Counted from the stretch's first letter, positions 1 through 9,212 are shown. The stretch: 64,000 nt of DNA from Agrobacterium tumefaciens (GCA_025559845.1 CP048469.1:558001-622000), one strand, 5' to 3'. Numbers and translations are program-made. The notes: generated from the sequence alone by a model not told the origin.

Positions 1-191
1 ATGGTCGAGCTACCGGATTCAGTGTCGCTCTGCGGAGGGCCAAACTTTGCGAAGAAAATGCCAGCCGACTGACCGACCCAACGGGCTTCAACGGGGCTCT
101 TCTGGATGAATGAGGGAGCGGAGCCTGTCGAGGTGGTGCAGGCGGAGAGCGCAATTGCCAGTCCTGCGAGCGTTACGCTGCGAAATTGCAT
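1..191 (-). CDS. Lipoprotein, N-terminal part (gene runs off the window)
   Basis: An open frame on the minus strand starts with ATG at 191 and stays open to base 1, so the C-terminus lies outside the window. The first 18 residues form a short lipoprotein signal (MQFRSVTLAGLAIALSAC) with lipobox L-S-A-C. The following sequence is Thr/Ser rich and then has a V-G-Q-S-A-G-I-F-F-A-K-F-G-P-P segment. AAAGGA lies about 9 bases upstream as a ribosome binding site. The visible 63 residues suggest a small envelope lipoprotein. I do not recognise the family, and the length cannot be judged. Confidence 0.7.
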   Translation of the reverse strand, partial: MQFRSVTLAGLAIALSACTTSTGSAPSFIQKSPVEARWVGQSAGIFFAKFGPPQSDTESGSST

Positions 192-456
192 GGTGAGATG
201 TCCTTTGTGCCGTGTCCGGCCCTTCTGCCGTTCATTCTGTTCCCCTAGCAGATTTGATGACGAGCGGCAGGGGAGGCTTCAGCTTTGACGAAAATTTCCT
301 GCCACAATTGCTTTTTTGTAACGTTCTGTAACCTGAAATACCGTCGGAGCGGGCTTTACCTCCGGGACGTCAACCATCCGCCGGAACTTGTCATAAAAAA
401 TGCAATATCCCGCTTGTCGAACGCCAGAGGCTGGTCTATAGAAGCGCCGCTGGTCA

Positions 457-533
457 CGGAGTGTAGCGCAGTCTGGTAGCGCACCACGTTCGGGACGTGG
501 GGGTCGGAGGTTCGAATCCTCTCACTCCGACCA
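457..533 (+). tRNA. tRNA-Pro (anticodon CGG)
   Basis: A complete cloverleaf can be read. The acceptor stem CGGAGTG pairs with CACTCCG, followed by discriminator A and an encoded CCA. The D arm has GCGC..GCGC, the anticodon stem CCACG/CGTGG encloses TTCGGGA with anticodon CGG, and the T arm carries GGTTCGAATCC. The 77-nt length including CCA is normal for tRNA-Pro. It reads CCG proline codons, which should be frequent in this GC-rich genome. Confidence 0.96.
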
Positions 534-540
534 GCTGAAA

Positions 541-570
541 AAAGCCTCTAAATCAAAGGCTTAAAAATTT
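541..570 (+). terminator. Possible terminator after tRNA-Pro
   Basis: AAGCCT (542-547) and AGGCTT (557-562) form a short stem just after the tRNA. What follows is TAAAAATTT rather than a clean T run, so this may be only a weak terminator or a 3'-end processing hairpin. Confidence 0.4.
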
Positions 571-727
571 CCCGATATTTCATGGACATCTACGTATTTA
601 CCTGCGGACTGGAAATAGGACCGTTTGATGTCCAATTCGTCAACGCAACTTCGTAGTTTCCTGTCCTAAAAAGGGAACACGAACGCTCCCCAGCCGTTAT
701 TCATCCAGAACAGCAATGGAGGATAAC

Positions 728-805
728 ATGCTGAAGGGTATTGCACTTTGGGCCATGGGCGTTCCGATCTTCGTGATCATTCTGCTTTACATGTTCGTAT
801 TTTAA
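728..805 (+). CDS. 25-residue hydrophobic membrane peptide
   Basis: ATG at 728 follows a GGAGG at 718-722. The 25-codon frame begins MLKGIALWAMGVPI and continues almost entirely with hydrophobic residues (Val, Ile, Leu, Tyr, Met, Phe) up to TAA at 803-805. This is one transmembrane helix with a single Lys near the N-terminus, so it should sit in the inner membrane. A strong bidirectional terminator follows at 832-865, which delimits it as its own gene between tRNA-Pro and cysN. I think similar tiny membrane proteins occur in other Rhizobiaceae, but I know no function for them. Confidence 0.75.
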   Translation: MLKGIALWAMGVPIFVIILLYMFVF

Positions 806-831
806 GCGAGCCCGTATCTTGGGTACGCAAT

Positions 832-865
832 AAAAAAGGCGACCGCGAGTGCGGTCGCCTTTTTT
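832..865. terminator. Bidirectional rho-independent terminator
   Basis: AAAAAGGCGACCGC and GCGGTCGCCTTTTT form a perfect 14-bp stem around the loop GAGT, with an A run on one side and a T run on the other. It can end both the small membrane-peptide transcript (plus) and cysHDN (minus, last stop at 883). Confidence 0.92.
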
Positions 866-882
866 GTTTTATTCCAAGTGAC

Positions 883-2364
883 TTAGTCCAGTTCGCTGAT
901 GATACGCGATGCTGTTGCCGTATCCGTGCGACGGATTTCAATGTCATCGCGGTGCTTGGCGAGGAGTTCGCTGGCAAGCAGCTTTTCAGCCAGTTCGGCG
1001 GGTAGGGACAGCACGACCCTGTCACCCTTAACCTCTGCATCACCGGCGTTGCGCTTGCCGAGGATCATGCCACCGGCCACCGTGTTGTTGGTGTCGGGAT
1101 CGATCAGAATGAAAGAGCCGGTTGAGCGGTTCTGCTCATAGGGATCGAAGATCGCTGTTTCGTCGAAGGAAAGCCGCACCTTGCCGATCGCATTCATCGG
1201 CAAAGTGGTTTCATGTGCCTTCCACTCTCCAACCTTGAGATCAAGCTGTGTGACTGGCTGGACGCTGACGCGCTGGCGGCGGCTGCCGCTTTTCAACCAG
1301 TAGCGTTTGCCGGGTTCGATACCGCCTGGCTGCAACGCCACGAGCTGCGCATCAAAGGCAAGGCCCGTCTGCGGCTGCGCCTCGATGGAGACAATCATGT
1401 CGCCACGCGAAACATCGACCTGGCGGTCGAGAACCAGCGTGACGGCATCGCCTGCGACGGCGGCATTGCGCACCAGATCGAATGTCACGATCTGCTTGAT
1501 ATTTGCCACCATGCCGGAGGGAAGAACTACGACGCTGTCGCCCGGCTTTACCGAGCCGCCCGCGACGGTGCCCTGATAACCACGAAAGCTTTCACCGGGG
1601 CGCGATACGCGCTGTACTGGCAGACGGAAACCACCGGATTGTGCAGAACGCACTGTTGCCAGCTCCAGGGTTTCCACCAGCGTCGGTCCCTCATACCAGG
1701 GCATGGACGCCTTGCCGGAGAGAACGACGTTCTCACCCTTCAATGCCGACATTGGAATGGCGGTGATCTGCTTGATGCCGAGTGCCGAGGCAAAATCGCG
1801 GAATTCATGCGCGATCAACTCGAAGCCGGCCTTGTCGTAACCCGTCAGGTCGATCTTGTTGATCGCGAGTACGAACTGACGGATGCCCATCAGAGCGGCA
1901 ATGGTGGCGTGGCGGCGGGTCTGCTCGAGAATGCCCACACGCGCATCGATCAGCAGAACGGCAAGATCGGCCGTCGAGGCGCCGGTTGCCATGTTGCGGG
2001 TATATTGCTCGTGGCCGGGGGTATCTGCCACGATGAAGGCACGCTTGTCGGTGGCAAAGTAACGATAGGCGACATCGATGGTGATGCCCTGTTCGCGTTC
2101 AGCCTGCAGTCCGTCGAGCAGTAAGGCGAAATCGGGCAAGCCGAGATCGTTTTGCTTGCCGCTGTCACGATGAAGCGTAGCAGCCTGATCTTCCTTGACC
2201 GCCTTGGTGTCCCAGAGAAGGCGGCCGATCAGGGTCGATTTGCCGTCGTCGACGCTGCCGCAGGTGATCAGCCGAAGCGGGCGCGTATCGCGCGCTGCCT
2301 TCGAATGTTCTGCAAAGGGCAGAATCGTTGCGGTAGAGGAGGGTGTTTGTGCTGCGGCGGTCAT
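883..2364 (-). CDS. cysN: Sulfate adenylyltransferase subunit 1 (GTPase)
   Basis: CysN is the regulatory GTPase that, with CysD, forms ATP sulfurylase (sulfate + ATP to APS + PPi) in the cytoplasm. The 493-residue protein has an EF-Tu-like G domain: P-loop GSVDDGKST at 36-44, GITID at 93-97, DTPGHEQY at 114-121 and NKID at 169-172, followed by beta-barrel domains. It stops where a plain CysN should, so there is no C-terminal APS kinase (CysC) domain as in NodQ-type fusions. Its ATG overlaps the cysD stop by one base (TGATG), which indicates translational coupling. Together with the APS-reductase-type CysH upstream, this fits a route in which APS is reduced directly without PAPS. Confidence 0.95.
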   Translation of the reverse strand: MTAAAQTPSSTATILPFAEHSKAARDTRPLRLITCGSVDDGKSTLIGRLLWDTKAVKEDQAATLHRDSGKQNDLGLPDFALLLDGLQAEREQGITIDVAYRYFATDKRAFIVADTPGHEQYTRNMATGASTADLAVLLIDARVGILEQTRRHATIAALMGIRQFVLAINKIDLTGYDKAGFELIAHEFRDFASALGIKQITAIPMSALKGENVVLSGKASMPWYEGPTLVETLELATVRSAQSGGFRLPVQRVSRPGESFRGYQGTVAGGSVKPGDSVVVLPSGMVANIKQIVTFDLVRNAAVAGDAVTLVLDRQVDVSRGDMIVSIEAQPQTGLAFDAQLVALQPGGIEPGKRYWLKSGSRRQRVSVQPVTQLDLKVGEWKAHETTLPMNAIGKVRLSFDETAIFDPYEQNRSTGSFILIDPDTNNTVAGGMILGKRNAGDAEVKGDRVVLSLPAELAEKLLASELLAKHRDDIEIRRTDTATASRIISELD

Positions 2365-3317
2365 CAGAAATAGCCCTCGCGCTTCTTCTTCTCCATGGAA
2401 CCGGACTGGTCGCGATCGATCGCGCGGCCCTGGCGTTCGGAAACCGTGGCGATTTCAAGCTCGGCAATAACGTCCTGAAGTGTTGCAGCTTCGGAGCGAA
2501 TGGCGCCGGTCAGCGGGAAGCAGCCAAGTGTGCGGAAGCGGATCGAGCCATGCTTGATTTCTTCGCCTGGCTGCAATTCCAGCCGCTCGTCTTCGGCCAG
2601 GATCATCATGCCGTCGCGTTCGATATAGGGGCGTTCCTTGGCGTAATAGAGCGGAACCAATGGAATGTTTTCCGCTTCGATGTAACGCCAGATATCCACC
2701 TCGGTCCAGTTGGACAGCGGGAAGGCACGTACGCTTTCCCCCTTGCGAACCATGCCGTTATAGATGTTCCACAGTTCCGGGCGCTGGTTGCGCGGGTCCC
2801 ATTTATGATCGGGCGTACGGAAGGAATAGATGCGCTCCTTGGCGCGGCTTGCTTCCTCATCGCGGCGTGCGCCGCCGAAAGCGGCATCGAACTGCCCGGC
2901 GTCCAGCGCCTGGCGAAGTGCTTCCGTCTTCATGATGTCGGTATAAAGCGCCGAACCGTGGGAGAAAGGTGTAACGTTTTCCGTCTTGCCGCGCGGGTTG
3001 GTGTGGGAAATCAGATCGAGATCGTATTCCTTGACGATGTTGTCGCGGAACTCGATCATCTCCTTGAACTTCCAGCCTGTATTGACGTGCAGGAGCGGGA
3101 ACGGGATGCGGCCGGGAAAGAAAGCCTTGCGTGCAAGATGCAAAAGCACCGACGAGTCTTTACCGATGGAATAGAGCATCACCGGTTTGTCGAACTCGGC
3201 GGCGACTTCGCGGAAAATATGAATAGCTTCGTTTTCAAGTGCCTTCAGATGCGGGTCGAGTGGCGGCTTGGATGCGACGGTATTCTTGCTGTCCGTCTCG
3301 TGGACTGCGTTGGACAT
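2364..3317 (-). CDS. cysD: Sulfate adenylyltransferase subunit 2
   Basis: CysD is the catalytic subunit of ATP sulfurylase; it adenylates sulfate to APS using the GTPase CysN. The 317-residue protein shows the PP-loop motif [16 protein letters not shown] (SIGKDSS at 50-56) of the N-type ATP pyrophosphatase superfamily. The C-terminal third holds the LGCFPLTGA and [27 protein letters not shown] segments typical of CysD. It is the middle gene of cysHDN, 29 bp after cysH and overlapping cysN by one base. It is slightly longer than the roughly 300-residue enterobacterial form at the N-terminus. Confidence 0.96.
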   Translation of the reverse strand: MSNAVHETDSKNTVASKPPLDPHLKALENEAIHIFREVAAEFDKPVMLYSIGKDSSVLLHLARKAFFPGRIPFPLLHVNTGWKFKEMIEFRDNIVKEYDLDLISHTNPRGKTENVTPFSHGSALYTDIMKTEALRQALDAGQFDAAFGGARRDEEASRAKERIYSFRTPDHKWDPRNQRPELWNIYNGMVRKGESVRAFPLSNWTEVDIWRYIEAENIPLVPLYYAKERPYIERDGMMILAEDERLELQPGEEIKHGSIRFRTLGCFPLTGAIRSEAATLQDVIAELEIATVSERQGRAIDRDQSGSMEKKKREGYF

Positions 3318-3346
3318 TGGAAACTCCGGATATGTCTATGAAATGA

Positions 3347-4114
3347 TTATCGTTGCGGGATGGCGGAAGCGGCGGAACCTTGTTCCGTGCCAGCGACGTG
3401 AAGACCGCATTCGCGTTTCTCGTCGTTTTCCCACCACCATCGCCCGGCGCGTTCGGGTTCGCCGGGCTTGATGGCGCGCGTACACGGCTCGCAGCCGATG
3501 GAGGGATAACCGCGCGCATGCAACGGATTGATGGGAATGTTCTCGGCAGCGACGTGGGCACGGATCGTTTCAATGTCCCAATCCGCCAGCGGATTGATCT
3601 TGATGAGATTGCGATCCGCGTCGAACTCGGCAAACGGCGTGGTCGCACGATTGCCGGACTGACCGCGCCGCAGACCGGTGATCCAGAAGGACGCACCTTC
3701 CAGAGCCTTGCCCAGCGGGATCAGTTTCCTGACATGACAGCAGGCGTGACGGGCTTCGACGCTTTCGTAGAAGCCGTTGAGACCGTATTTTTCGGCGTAA
3801 GCATCGATATCGTCCTGTTCGGGACGGAAGCGGCGAATTTCAATGCCGAAGCGATCTTCGGTTTCATTGATGAGATCGACGGTTTCCTTGAAAAGCCTTC
3901 CGGTCTCGAGCGTCACGACGTCGACCGGCAGTCGGTGCGTGCCGATGGCCGCGGTAATGACCTGATCTTCGATGCCAAGGCTGGTGGTGAAAACCGCGCG
4001 TCCGCCGAGCCCGGCGACAAATGAAAGCCGCCCAGCGAGATCGAGAGCTGCGAGTGCGGTATCAAGCGATGCGGTATCGGCAGTTGCGTTTACTGGAACA
4101 GGCATAATGCTCAT
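3347..4114 (-). CDS. cysH: Adenylyl-sulfate (APS) reductase, Fe-S type
   Basis: This cytoplasmic enzyme reduces activated sulfate to sulfite. In 255 residues the PP-loop-like TTSLGIEDQV is at 43-52. Cysteine pairs C125-C126 and C208/C211 (CC...CxxC) are the [4Fe-4S] ligands that mark APS-type reductases as opposed to PAPS-type, and the catalytic ECGLH lies at 235-239. I chose ATG 4114 because GGACG lies about 7 bases upstream; an in-frame GTG at 4120 and an ATG at 4105 are alternatives. It is the first gene of cysHDN, divergent from the Rrf2-type regulator at 4341. Confidence 0.94.
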   Translation of the reverse strand: MSIMPVPVNATADTASLDTALAALDLAGRLSFVAGLGGRAVFTTSLGIEDQVITAAIGTHRLPVDVVTLETGRLFKETVDLINETEDRFGIEIRRFRPEQDDIDAYAEKYGLNGFYESVEARHACCHVRKLIPLGKALEGASFWITGLRRGQSGNRATTPFAEFDADRNLIKINPLADWDIETIRAHVAAENIPINPLHARGYPSIGCEPCTRAIKPGEPERAGRWWWENDEKRECGLHVAGTEQGSAASAIPQR

Positions 4115-4340
4115 TGTCACGTCCGGGATTACGATGGCCGATTATTGTTGAAATCCCGGCTTTCGGACAGAAATCACAGTCTGAGTCCGCTGCACTTCAG
4201 AGCAAATATGTCTCACGCGCGTGGGGCTCGGCGCAAAAGATGCCCGTTCACCTTGTTTCAAGGCCGTATTTGAATTGTGACAGCAACTGCGCTAAGCCTG
4301 AATTGCCCTGTGTTTAGGGTTGTGTTGTACTGGTTTCACG

Positions 4341-4781
4341 ATGATTTCCCAGAAGGCGAAATATGCGCTGAGAGCGCTGGCTGCGTTGGCAAAGTCCAAT
4401 GAGGCCGGGCCTGTGCAGATTTCTGATATTGCCCGCGATCAAGCCATTCCGAAAAAGTTTCTTGAGCAGATCCTTCTGGAGCTGAAACATGACGGTATGG
4501 TGGAAAGCCGTCGCGGCAAGCAGGGAGGTTATCTGCTGCGCCGTCCGGCCAACGATATCACTTTCGGCGAAGTGCTGCGGCTGATCGATGGACCTGTTGC
4601 GCCGCTGCCCTGCCTGTCGCAGATCGCCTACCGCCGCTGCGAAGATTGCGATGGTGAGAAACAGTGCGAGATACGCCACGTCTTCGCACGCGTCGCAGAC
4701 GCCACCCGCAATATCCTGTTCAACACCACCATTGCAGACGCCGTCGCCGGCGTCGAAGTGCCTGAACTCCTGACAGCCTGA
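4341..4781 (+). CDS. Rrf2-family transcriptional regulator
   Basis: The 146-residue protein starts MISQKAKYALRALAALA, the typical N-terminal helix of Rrf2 winged-helix regulators. The recognition region RRGKQGGYLLRRP is at 57-69, and a cysteine cluster C91, C100, C103, C109 could bind an Fe-S cluster or sense thiols. The cytoplasmic DNA-binding protein is divergent from cysHDN and upstream of sbp-cysTWA. This suggests a regulator of sulfur assimilation, in the way CymR (also Rrf2) controls cysteine metabolism in Firmicutes. That role is inference from position. ATG 4341 was chosen over an upstream in-frame codon at 4320 because family homology starts there. Confidence 0.85.
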   Translation: MISQKAKYALRALAALAKSNEAGPVQISDIARDQAIPKKFLEQILLELKHDGMVESRRGKQGGYLLRRPANDITFGEVLRLIDGPVAPLPCLSQIAYRRCEDCDGEKQCEIRHVFARVADATRNILFNTTIADAVAGVEVPELLTA

Positions 4782-5106
4782 GTAGAACGCCGTCGGTGCC
4801 GACCATGTTTCCAGCATGGATCGTTGCGCGTGCCATCGGCCAGTATGCGTCACCTTGTGGGCGAAAAAATCGTCTAAAGTACGATAATATTTTCCGTGAA
4901 ACGGGCGGAAAATCGCCAAAAATCCGAAATGCTTTTGCATTCAGCAAAGTTTTACACGACGCTTGTTGCGCGTTTCGGTTATGGTGCGCTGTATTTGTTG
5001 CCTGCGCAAACGCTGAAGGGAAACACTTTTTCGATCGTATTCGGCCTCATTGACCAACTCTACTGGACCGGTAGAGTTAAGCCATCTTCATCAGGAGGGA
5101 ATACCG
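4782..5106 (+). other. 325-bp leader region of the sulfate transport operon
   Basis: No convincing ORF is seen here. The stretch is AT-richer than its surroundings (AAGTACGATAATATTTTCC around 4876-4895) and holds small dyads (AATGCTTTTGCATT near 4927; the hairpin at 5056-5078) before the AGGAGGG ribosome binding site of sbp. It most likely carries the promoter and a structured 5' leader. Alphaproteobacterial sulfate transport operons are reported to carry a 'sul1' RNA motif; whether this is one needs a covariance search. Confidence 0.45.
5056..5078 (+). promoter_or_regulatory. Hairpin in the sbp 5' leader
   Basis: AACTCTAC (5056-5063) and GTAGAGTT (5071-5078) form a perfect 8-bp stem with a 7-base loop, about 15 bases before the AGGAGGG ribosome binding site of the sulfate-binding protein gene. 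It may be a cis-regulatory RNA element or an mRNA 5' stabiliser. Confidence 0.5.
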
Positions 5107-6132
5107 ATGACTAAGCTTCTGTCCGGTTTGAGCGTTGTCGCTCTCGGCCTGTCACTGGCTCTTGGGGGCGTTGGTTCGGCTTTCGCGGAAACCAAACTCC
5201 TCAATGTCTCTTACGATCCGACCCGCGAACTCTACAAGGAGTTCAACGAAGCTTTCGCCAAGAAGTGGAAGGCAGACACGGGTGAGGATGTTACCATCCA
5301 GCAGTCACATGGTGGTTCCGGCAAGCAGGCGCGTTCGGTTATCGACGGCCTTGAAGCCGATGTCGTCACGCTGGCACTGCAGAGCGACATCGACGCCATT
5401 GTCGAAAATACCGGCAAGATCGCCAAGGACTGGCGCACCCGACTGCCGCACAATTCTTCACCTTATACCTCGACCATCGTTTTCCTGGTTCGCAAGGGCA
5501 ACCCGAAGAACATCCACAATTGGGGCGATCTGGTGAAGGGTGACGTTCAGATCGTGACGCCGAACCCGAAGACCTCCGGCGGTGCACGCTGGAACTACCT
5601 GGCTGCCTGGGCCTGGGCCAATGAAGAGTTCAAGGGCGACAAGGACAAGGTCAAGGCTTACGTAGCCGAGCTCTACAAGCGCGCTCCAGTTCTCGACACG
5701 GGCGCCCGTGGTTCGACGGTGACGTTCGCACAGCGCCAGATCGGTGACGTTCTGCTGGCATGGGAAAATGAAGCCTATCTGGCTGGTCAGGAATTCGGCA
5801 CGGACGCCTTCGATATCGTCGTCCCGCCAATCTCGATCCTCGCCGAACCGCCCGTTGCCGTCGTTGACGCCAACGTTGATGCAAAGGGCACTCGCAAGGC
5901 GGCGGAAGCCTATCTGAACTATCTCTATTCAGATGAAGGCCAGAACATCGCGGCGAAACACTTCTACCGTCCGTCCAATCCCGCCGTGGTTTCAAAGGAT
6001 CTGCTCAAGCAGCTTCCCGACATCAAGCTCGTCACCATTGACGATCCGCTGTTTGGCGGTTGGGCCAAGGCGCAGCCTGAACATTTCGGTGACGGCGGTA
6101 TCTTCGACCAGATTTACAAGCCCGCAAACTAG
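5107..6132 (+). CDS. sbp: Periplasmic sulfate-binding protein
   Basis: This is the high-affinity sulfate/thiosulfate receptor of the CysTWA ABC importer. The 341-residue precursor has a Sec signal peptide ([19 protein letters not shown]... ending GSAFA, cleavage near residue 29). The mature part has the SulfBP signatures [24 protein letters not shown] and [23 protein letters not shown] 5107 is preceded by AGGAGGG at 5093-5099. It is first in the operon and separated from cysT by a strong hairpin, which would let the receptor be made in excess over the membrane components. Confidence 0.95.
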   Translation: MTKLLSGLSVVALGLSLALGGVGSAFAETKLLNVSYDPTRELYKEFNEAFAKKWKADTGEDVTIQQSHGGSGKQARSVIDGLEADVVTLALQSDIDAIVENTGKIAKDWRTRLPHNSSPYTSTIVFLVRKGNPKNIHNWGDLVKGDVQIVTPNPKTSGGARWNYLAAWAWANEEFKGDKDKVKAYVAELYKRAPVLDTGARGSTVTFAQRQIGDVLLAWENEAYLAGQEFGTDAFDIVVPPISILAEPPVAVVDANVDAKGTRKAAEAYLNYLYSDEGQNIAAKHFYRPSNPAVVSKDLLKQLPDIKLVTIDDPLFGGWAKAQPEHFGDGGIFDQIYKPAN

Positions 6133-6194
6133 GTGGATGATGGGCTGACGCCAAAGCCCACTCACCGGTAGCAACACCGAAAAAGCTGAGGTTG

Positions 6195-6220
6195 ATCGAC
6201 CGGACATCGTGCCGGTCGAT
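6195..6220 (+). repeat. Intercistronic hairpin between sbp and cysT
   Basis: ATCGACCGG (6195-6203) and CCGGTCGAT (6212-6220) form a perfect 9-bp stem with an 8-base loop, followed by GCTTTGT. Such hairpins after a binding-protein gene usually protect the upstream mRNA from 3' decay or partly terminate transcription. Confidence 0.7.
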
Positions 6221-6276
6221 GCTTTGTAACAAGGCCGGAGAATAACCGGTCCTCTAATCGTATCTCCGGAGCCTTG

Positions 6277-7134
6277 ATGACCAATAACGTGTCCGGAAAT
6301 AGGTGGAAGTGGCGTCAATCGAGCGTGATACCGGGTTTCGGCCTCACCTTCGGTTACACGGTCTTCTATCTGTTTCTCATTATTCTTATCCCGCTTGCCG
6401 GTCTGGTCTGGTCCACAGCAAAACTCGGTTTCTCGGACTTCATCGCTGTCGCCACGGACCGTCGTACTCTGAATGCACTGCGCGTCAGTTTCGGTACGGC
6501 TTTTATCGCCGCTCTGGTCAATGCTTTTTTCGGCGTCGTCGTCGCCTGGGTTCTGACGCGTTACCGGTTTCCCGGCCGCCGCTTCGTTGACGCCATCGTC
6601 GATCTGCCCTTTGCGTTGCCGACGGCCGTTGCCGGTATCGCGCTGACCACGCTTTATGCCAATCGCGGCTGGGTCGGTTCGCTGTTCGAGCCCTTCGGTA
6701 TCAAGATCGCCTTCACGCCAACCGGCATCGTCATTGCCTTGATCTTCATTGGCTTGCCTTTCGTCGTCCGCACCGTTCAGCCGGTGATGGAGGAGATTGA
6801 TCGCCAGGTTGAGGAGGTGGCTGCGACACTCGGCGCCAATCGTTTCCAGACCATCACCAGGGTTCTTCTGCCGAGCCTGACACCAGCCATCCTCACAGGC
6901 TTTGCGCTCGCTTTCGCGCGTGGTGTCGGGGAATATGGCTCCGTCATCTTCATCGCCGGCAATATTCCCTATGTTTCGGAAATTGCCCCGCTGCTCATCG
7001 TCATCAGGCTGGAAGAGTTCAATTATGCGGGCGCGACTGCGATCGCGACGATCATGCTGATCATATCCTTCGCCATGCTTTTTGTTATCAACCTGATCCA
7101 GGCCTGGAGCCGCAAGAGGTACGGTTATGTCTGA
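6277..7134 (+). CDS. cysT: Sulfate ABC transporter permease CysT
   Basis: CysT is one of two inner-membrane permeases of the sulfate/thiosulfate importer. The 285-residue protein has about six hydrophobic segments and the ABC-permease EAA loop ([25 protein letters not shown]), which contacts the CysA ATPase. Reading could begin at TTG 6274, but the next codon is ATG 6277 with CCGGAG at 6266-6271, so 6277 is preferred. It overlaps cysW by 8 bp, a sign of translational coupling. Confidence 0.95.
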   Translation: MTNNVSGNRWKWRQSSVIPGFGLTFGYTVFYLFLIILIPLAGLVWSTAKLGFSDFIAVATDRRTLNALRVSFGTAFIAALVNAFFGVVVAWVLTRYRFPGRRFVDAIVDLPFALPTAVAGIALTTLYANRGWVGSLFEPFGIKIAFTPTGIVIALIFIGLPFVVRTVQPVMEEIDRQVEEVAATLGANRFQTITRVLLPSLTPAILTGFALAFARGVGEYGSVIFIAGNIPYVSEIAPLLIVIRLEEFNYAGATAIATIMLIISFAMLFVINLIQAWSRKRYGYV

Positions 7135-7999
7135 TACCGTTTCCCGTACCTCGGCCAAGGCCTTCCGTGATCCCGCCAGTGAAAGTCTGCCAGCGCGGCT
7201 GACATTGATGGCCGTCGCCTTTTTGTTTCTCGCGGCTTTTCTTGTGCTGCCGGTGATTTCGGTGTTCTTTGAGGCGTTCCGCAAAGGACCGGACGCATTC
7301 TGGGAAGCGATCGTCGAGCCGGATGCGCTTGCTGCCATCCGTCTGACGCTGTTGGTCGCGGCTATATCGGTGCCACTCAATCTTGTCTTCGGCGTCGCGG
7401 CTGCCTGGGCAATCGCCAAGTTCGAGTTCAAGGGCAAAGCGTTCCTGATCACCCTGATCGATCTGCCATTTTCGATCTCGCCGGTCATTTCCGGCCTGGT
7501 CTACGTCATTCTTTTTTCCTCACACAGCGTTCTTGGTCCATGGCTGAAAAGCTATGGCATCGAAATCCTCTTTGCGGTGCCCGGCATCGTGCTTGCCACG
7601 ATCTTCGTGACCTTCCCCTTCGTGGCACGCGAATTGATCCCGCTGATGCAGGAGCAGGGCAATGGCGATGAAGAAGCTGCCATCTCGCTTGGTGCGTCTG
7701 GCTGGCAGACCTTCTGGTATGTCACGCTGCCAAACATCAAGTGGGGGCTACTCTACGGGGTACTGCTTTGCAACGCCCGCGCCATGGGGGAGTTCGGTGC
7801 CGTGTCGGTGGTGTCAGGGCATATTCGCGGCGAGACCAACACCATGCCGCTGCATGTCGAGATTCTCTATAATGAGTACAACATGGTGGCAGCCTTTGCT
7901 GTGGCGACCTTGCTGGCTGGTCTCGCGCTCGTGACCCTCGTTCTCAAAACAATTCTTGAAATTCGCTTTGGCGCGGGCAACGCAGCCGGCAAGCATTGA
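7127..7999 (+). CDS. cysW: Sulfate ABC transporter permease CysW
   Basis: CysW is the second inner-membrane permease of the sulfate importer and partner of CysT. The 290-residue protein has about six transmembrane stretches and the EAA loop [22 protein letters not shown]. It begins inside the last codons of cysT and ends 11 bp before the cysA start. A hydrophilic N-terminal tail of about 20 residues precedes the first membrane helix. Confidence 0.95.
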   Translation: MSDTVSRTSAKAFRDPASESLPARLTLMAVAFLFLAAFLVLPVISVFFEAFRKGPDAFWEAIVEPDALAAIRLTLLVAAISVPLNLVFGVAAAWAIAKFEFKGKAFLITLIDLPFSISPVISGLVYVILFSSHSVLGPWLKSYGIEILFAVPGIVLATIFVTFPFVARELIPLMQEQGNGDEEAAISLGASGWQTFWYVTLPNIKWGLLYGVLLCNARAMGEFGAVSVVSGHIRGETNTMPLHVEILYNEYNMVAAFAVATLLAGLALVTLVLKTILEIRFGAGNAAGKH

Positions 8000-8010
8000 A
8001 AGGCATCTTC

Positions 8011-9048
8011 ATGGAAGTGAAAGTTTCCAGCATCACCAAGCAGTTTGATCGCTTTCCCGCGCTGAACGACGTGTCGCTCGACATTCGCTCAGGCGAGCTG
8101 ATCGCACTGCTTGGTCCGTCCGGCTCTGGCAAGACAACGCTGCTGCGCCTGATCGCCGGTCTGGAGCAACCGACCAAGGGCAGCATCTATTTCGGAGACG
8201 AAGATGCGTCACACCGGACGGTGCAGGAACGCAATGTTGGTTTCGTCTTTCAGCACTATGCGCTGTTCCGGCACATGACGGTGGCCGAGAACATTGCCTT
8301 CGGGCTCAAGGTGCGCCCTTCCGACAAGCGCCCGCCGAAGGCCGAGATCCGCAAGCGCGTATCGGAGCTTCTGGACATGGTGCATCTGTCCGGCCTTGAG
8401 AAGCGTTATCCGAGCCAGCTCTCCGGTGGTCAGCGTCAGCGCGTTGCGCTTGCCCGTGCCGTCGCCATCGAGCCGAAGGTCCTGCTGCTCGATGAACCCT
8501 TCGGCGCGCTTGATGCCAAGGTGCGCAAGGAACTGCGCCGCTGGTTGCGCGAGTTCCACGACCGCACCGGCCACACCACAATTTTCGTCACCCACGATCA
8601 GGAAGAGGCACTGGAGCTGGCTGACCGCGTCGTCGTCATGAGCCAGGGCAAGATCGAGCAGGTCGGCACTGCTGACGATGTCTACGACACGCCGAACTCG
8701 CCTTTCGTATTTTCCTTTATCGGTGAATCCTCCAACCTGCCGGTCTCCGTGCGCGGCGGCCATATACTCTTTCAAGGCGAGCATATCGGTATCAACGAAA
8801 GTGGAGAGGCCGAAGGGGATCTTTTCTTCCGGCCGGAAGACGTGGAATTGACGGATGACAAACAGGCGCTTTATGGCAAGGTAACCACCTGTCGGAGACT
8901 TGCCGGAACGCGCATTGCCGAAATCGATATCGCCAATGCCGGTCACGAACCTTACCACCTTGAGATTGAAGTTCCGCTCAACGCCGCTGTGGCCGTTGGG
9001 GCTGAACTGCGCTTTCGTCCGACGCGGTGGAAGGTCTTCCGCAAATAA
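8011..9048 (+). CDS. cysA: Sulfate ABC transporter ATP-binding protein
   Basis: CysA powers sulfate import. The 345-residue protein has Walker [10 protein letters not shown] at 35-43, the Q-loop [11 protein letters not shown] near 76-86, signature LSGGQ at 137-141, Walker B LLLDEP at 158-163 and switch His at 195. A TOBE-like C-terminal regulatory domain follows. The frame extends back to TTG 7996, but ATG 8011 with AAAGG upstream matches the family start. It is the last gene of sbp-cysTWA, with a possible terminator at 9060-9100. Confidence 0.95.
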   Translation: MEVKVSSITKQFDRFPALNDVSLDIRSGELIALLGPSGSGKTTLLRLIAGLEQPTKGSIYFGDEDASHRTVQERNVGFVFQHYALFRHMTVAENIAFGLKVRPSDKRPPKAEIRKRVSELLDMVHLSGLEKRYPSQLSGGQRQRVALARAVAIEPKVLLLDEPFGALDAKVRKELRRWLREFHDRTGHTTIFVTHDQEEALELADRVVVMSQGKIEQVGTADDVYDTPNSPFVFSFIGESSNLPVSVRGGHILFQGEHIGINESGEAEGDLFFRPEDVELTDDKQALYGKVTTCRRLAGTRIAEIDIANAGHEPYHLEIEVPLNAAVAVGAELRFRPTRWKVFRK

Positions 9049-9059
9049 ACAGCTGAGGT

Positions 9060-9100
9060 GAGACCGCGATTGGCAATATTGCAGCGGTCTCCACTTTCTC
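9060..9100 (+). terminator. Probable terminator after cysA
   Basis: GAGACCGC (9060-9067) and GCGGTCTC (9084-9091) form an 8-bp stem with a 16-base loop, followed by the pyrimidine-rich CACTTTCTC. The T run is poor, so termination strength is uncertain. Confidence 0.5.
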
Positions 9101-9212
9101 AAACAGGTGTTCCGTCAGCCCATTTCTTGGGCGTAGGAGAAAGTTTGGATCGTGACTGGTAAGGATTGAAGCCCGCTGCCGGACTAGTCACTTTGGTGAA
9201 AGCCGAGATAAA

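Noticed and set aside
285..479. 64-codon frame running into tRNA-Pro
   Set aside because: It ends inside the tRNA gene, has no ribosome binding site and no recognisable content.
1213..2124. 303-codon plus-strand frame opposite cysN
   Set aside because: Shadow of cysN, whose G-domain motifs are intact.
2343..3341. 332-codon plus-strand frame opposite cysD
   Set aside because: Shadow of cysD.
5992..7488. 498-codon minus-strand frame opposite cysT and cysW
   Set aside because: It is low-complexity in charged residues, has no domain and lies antisense to well-recognised permease genes.
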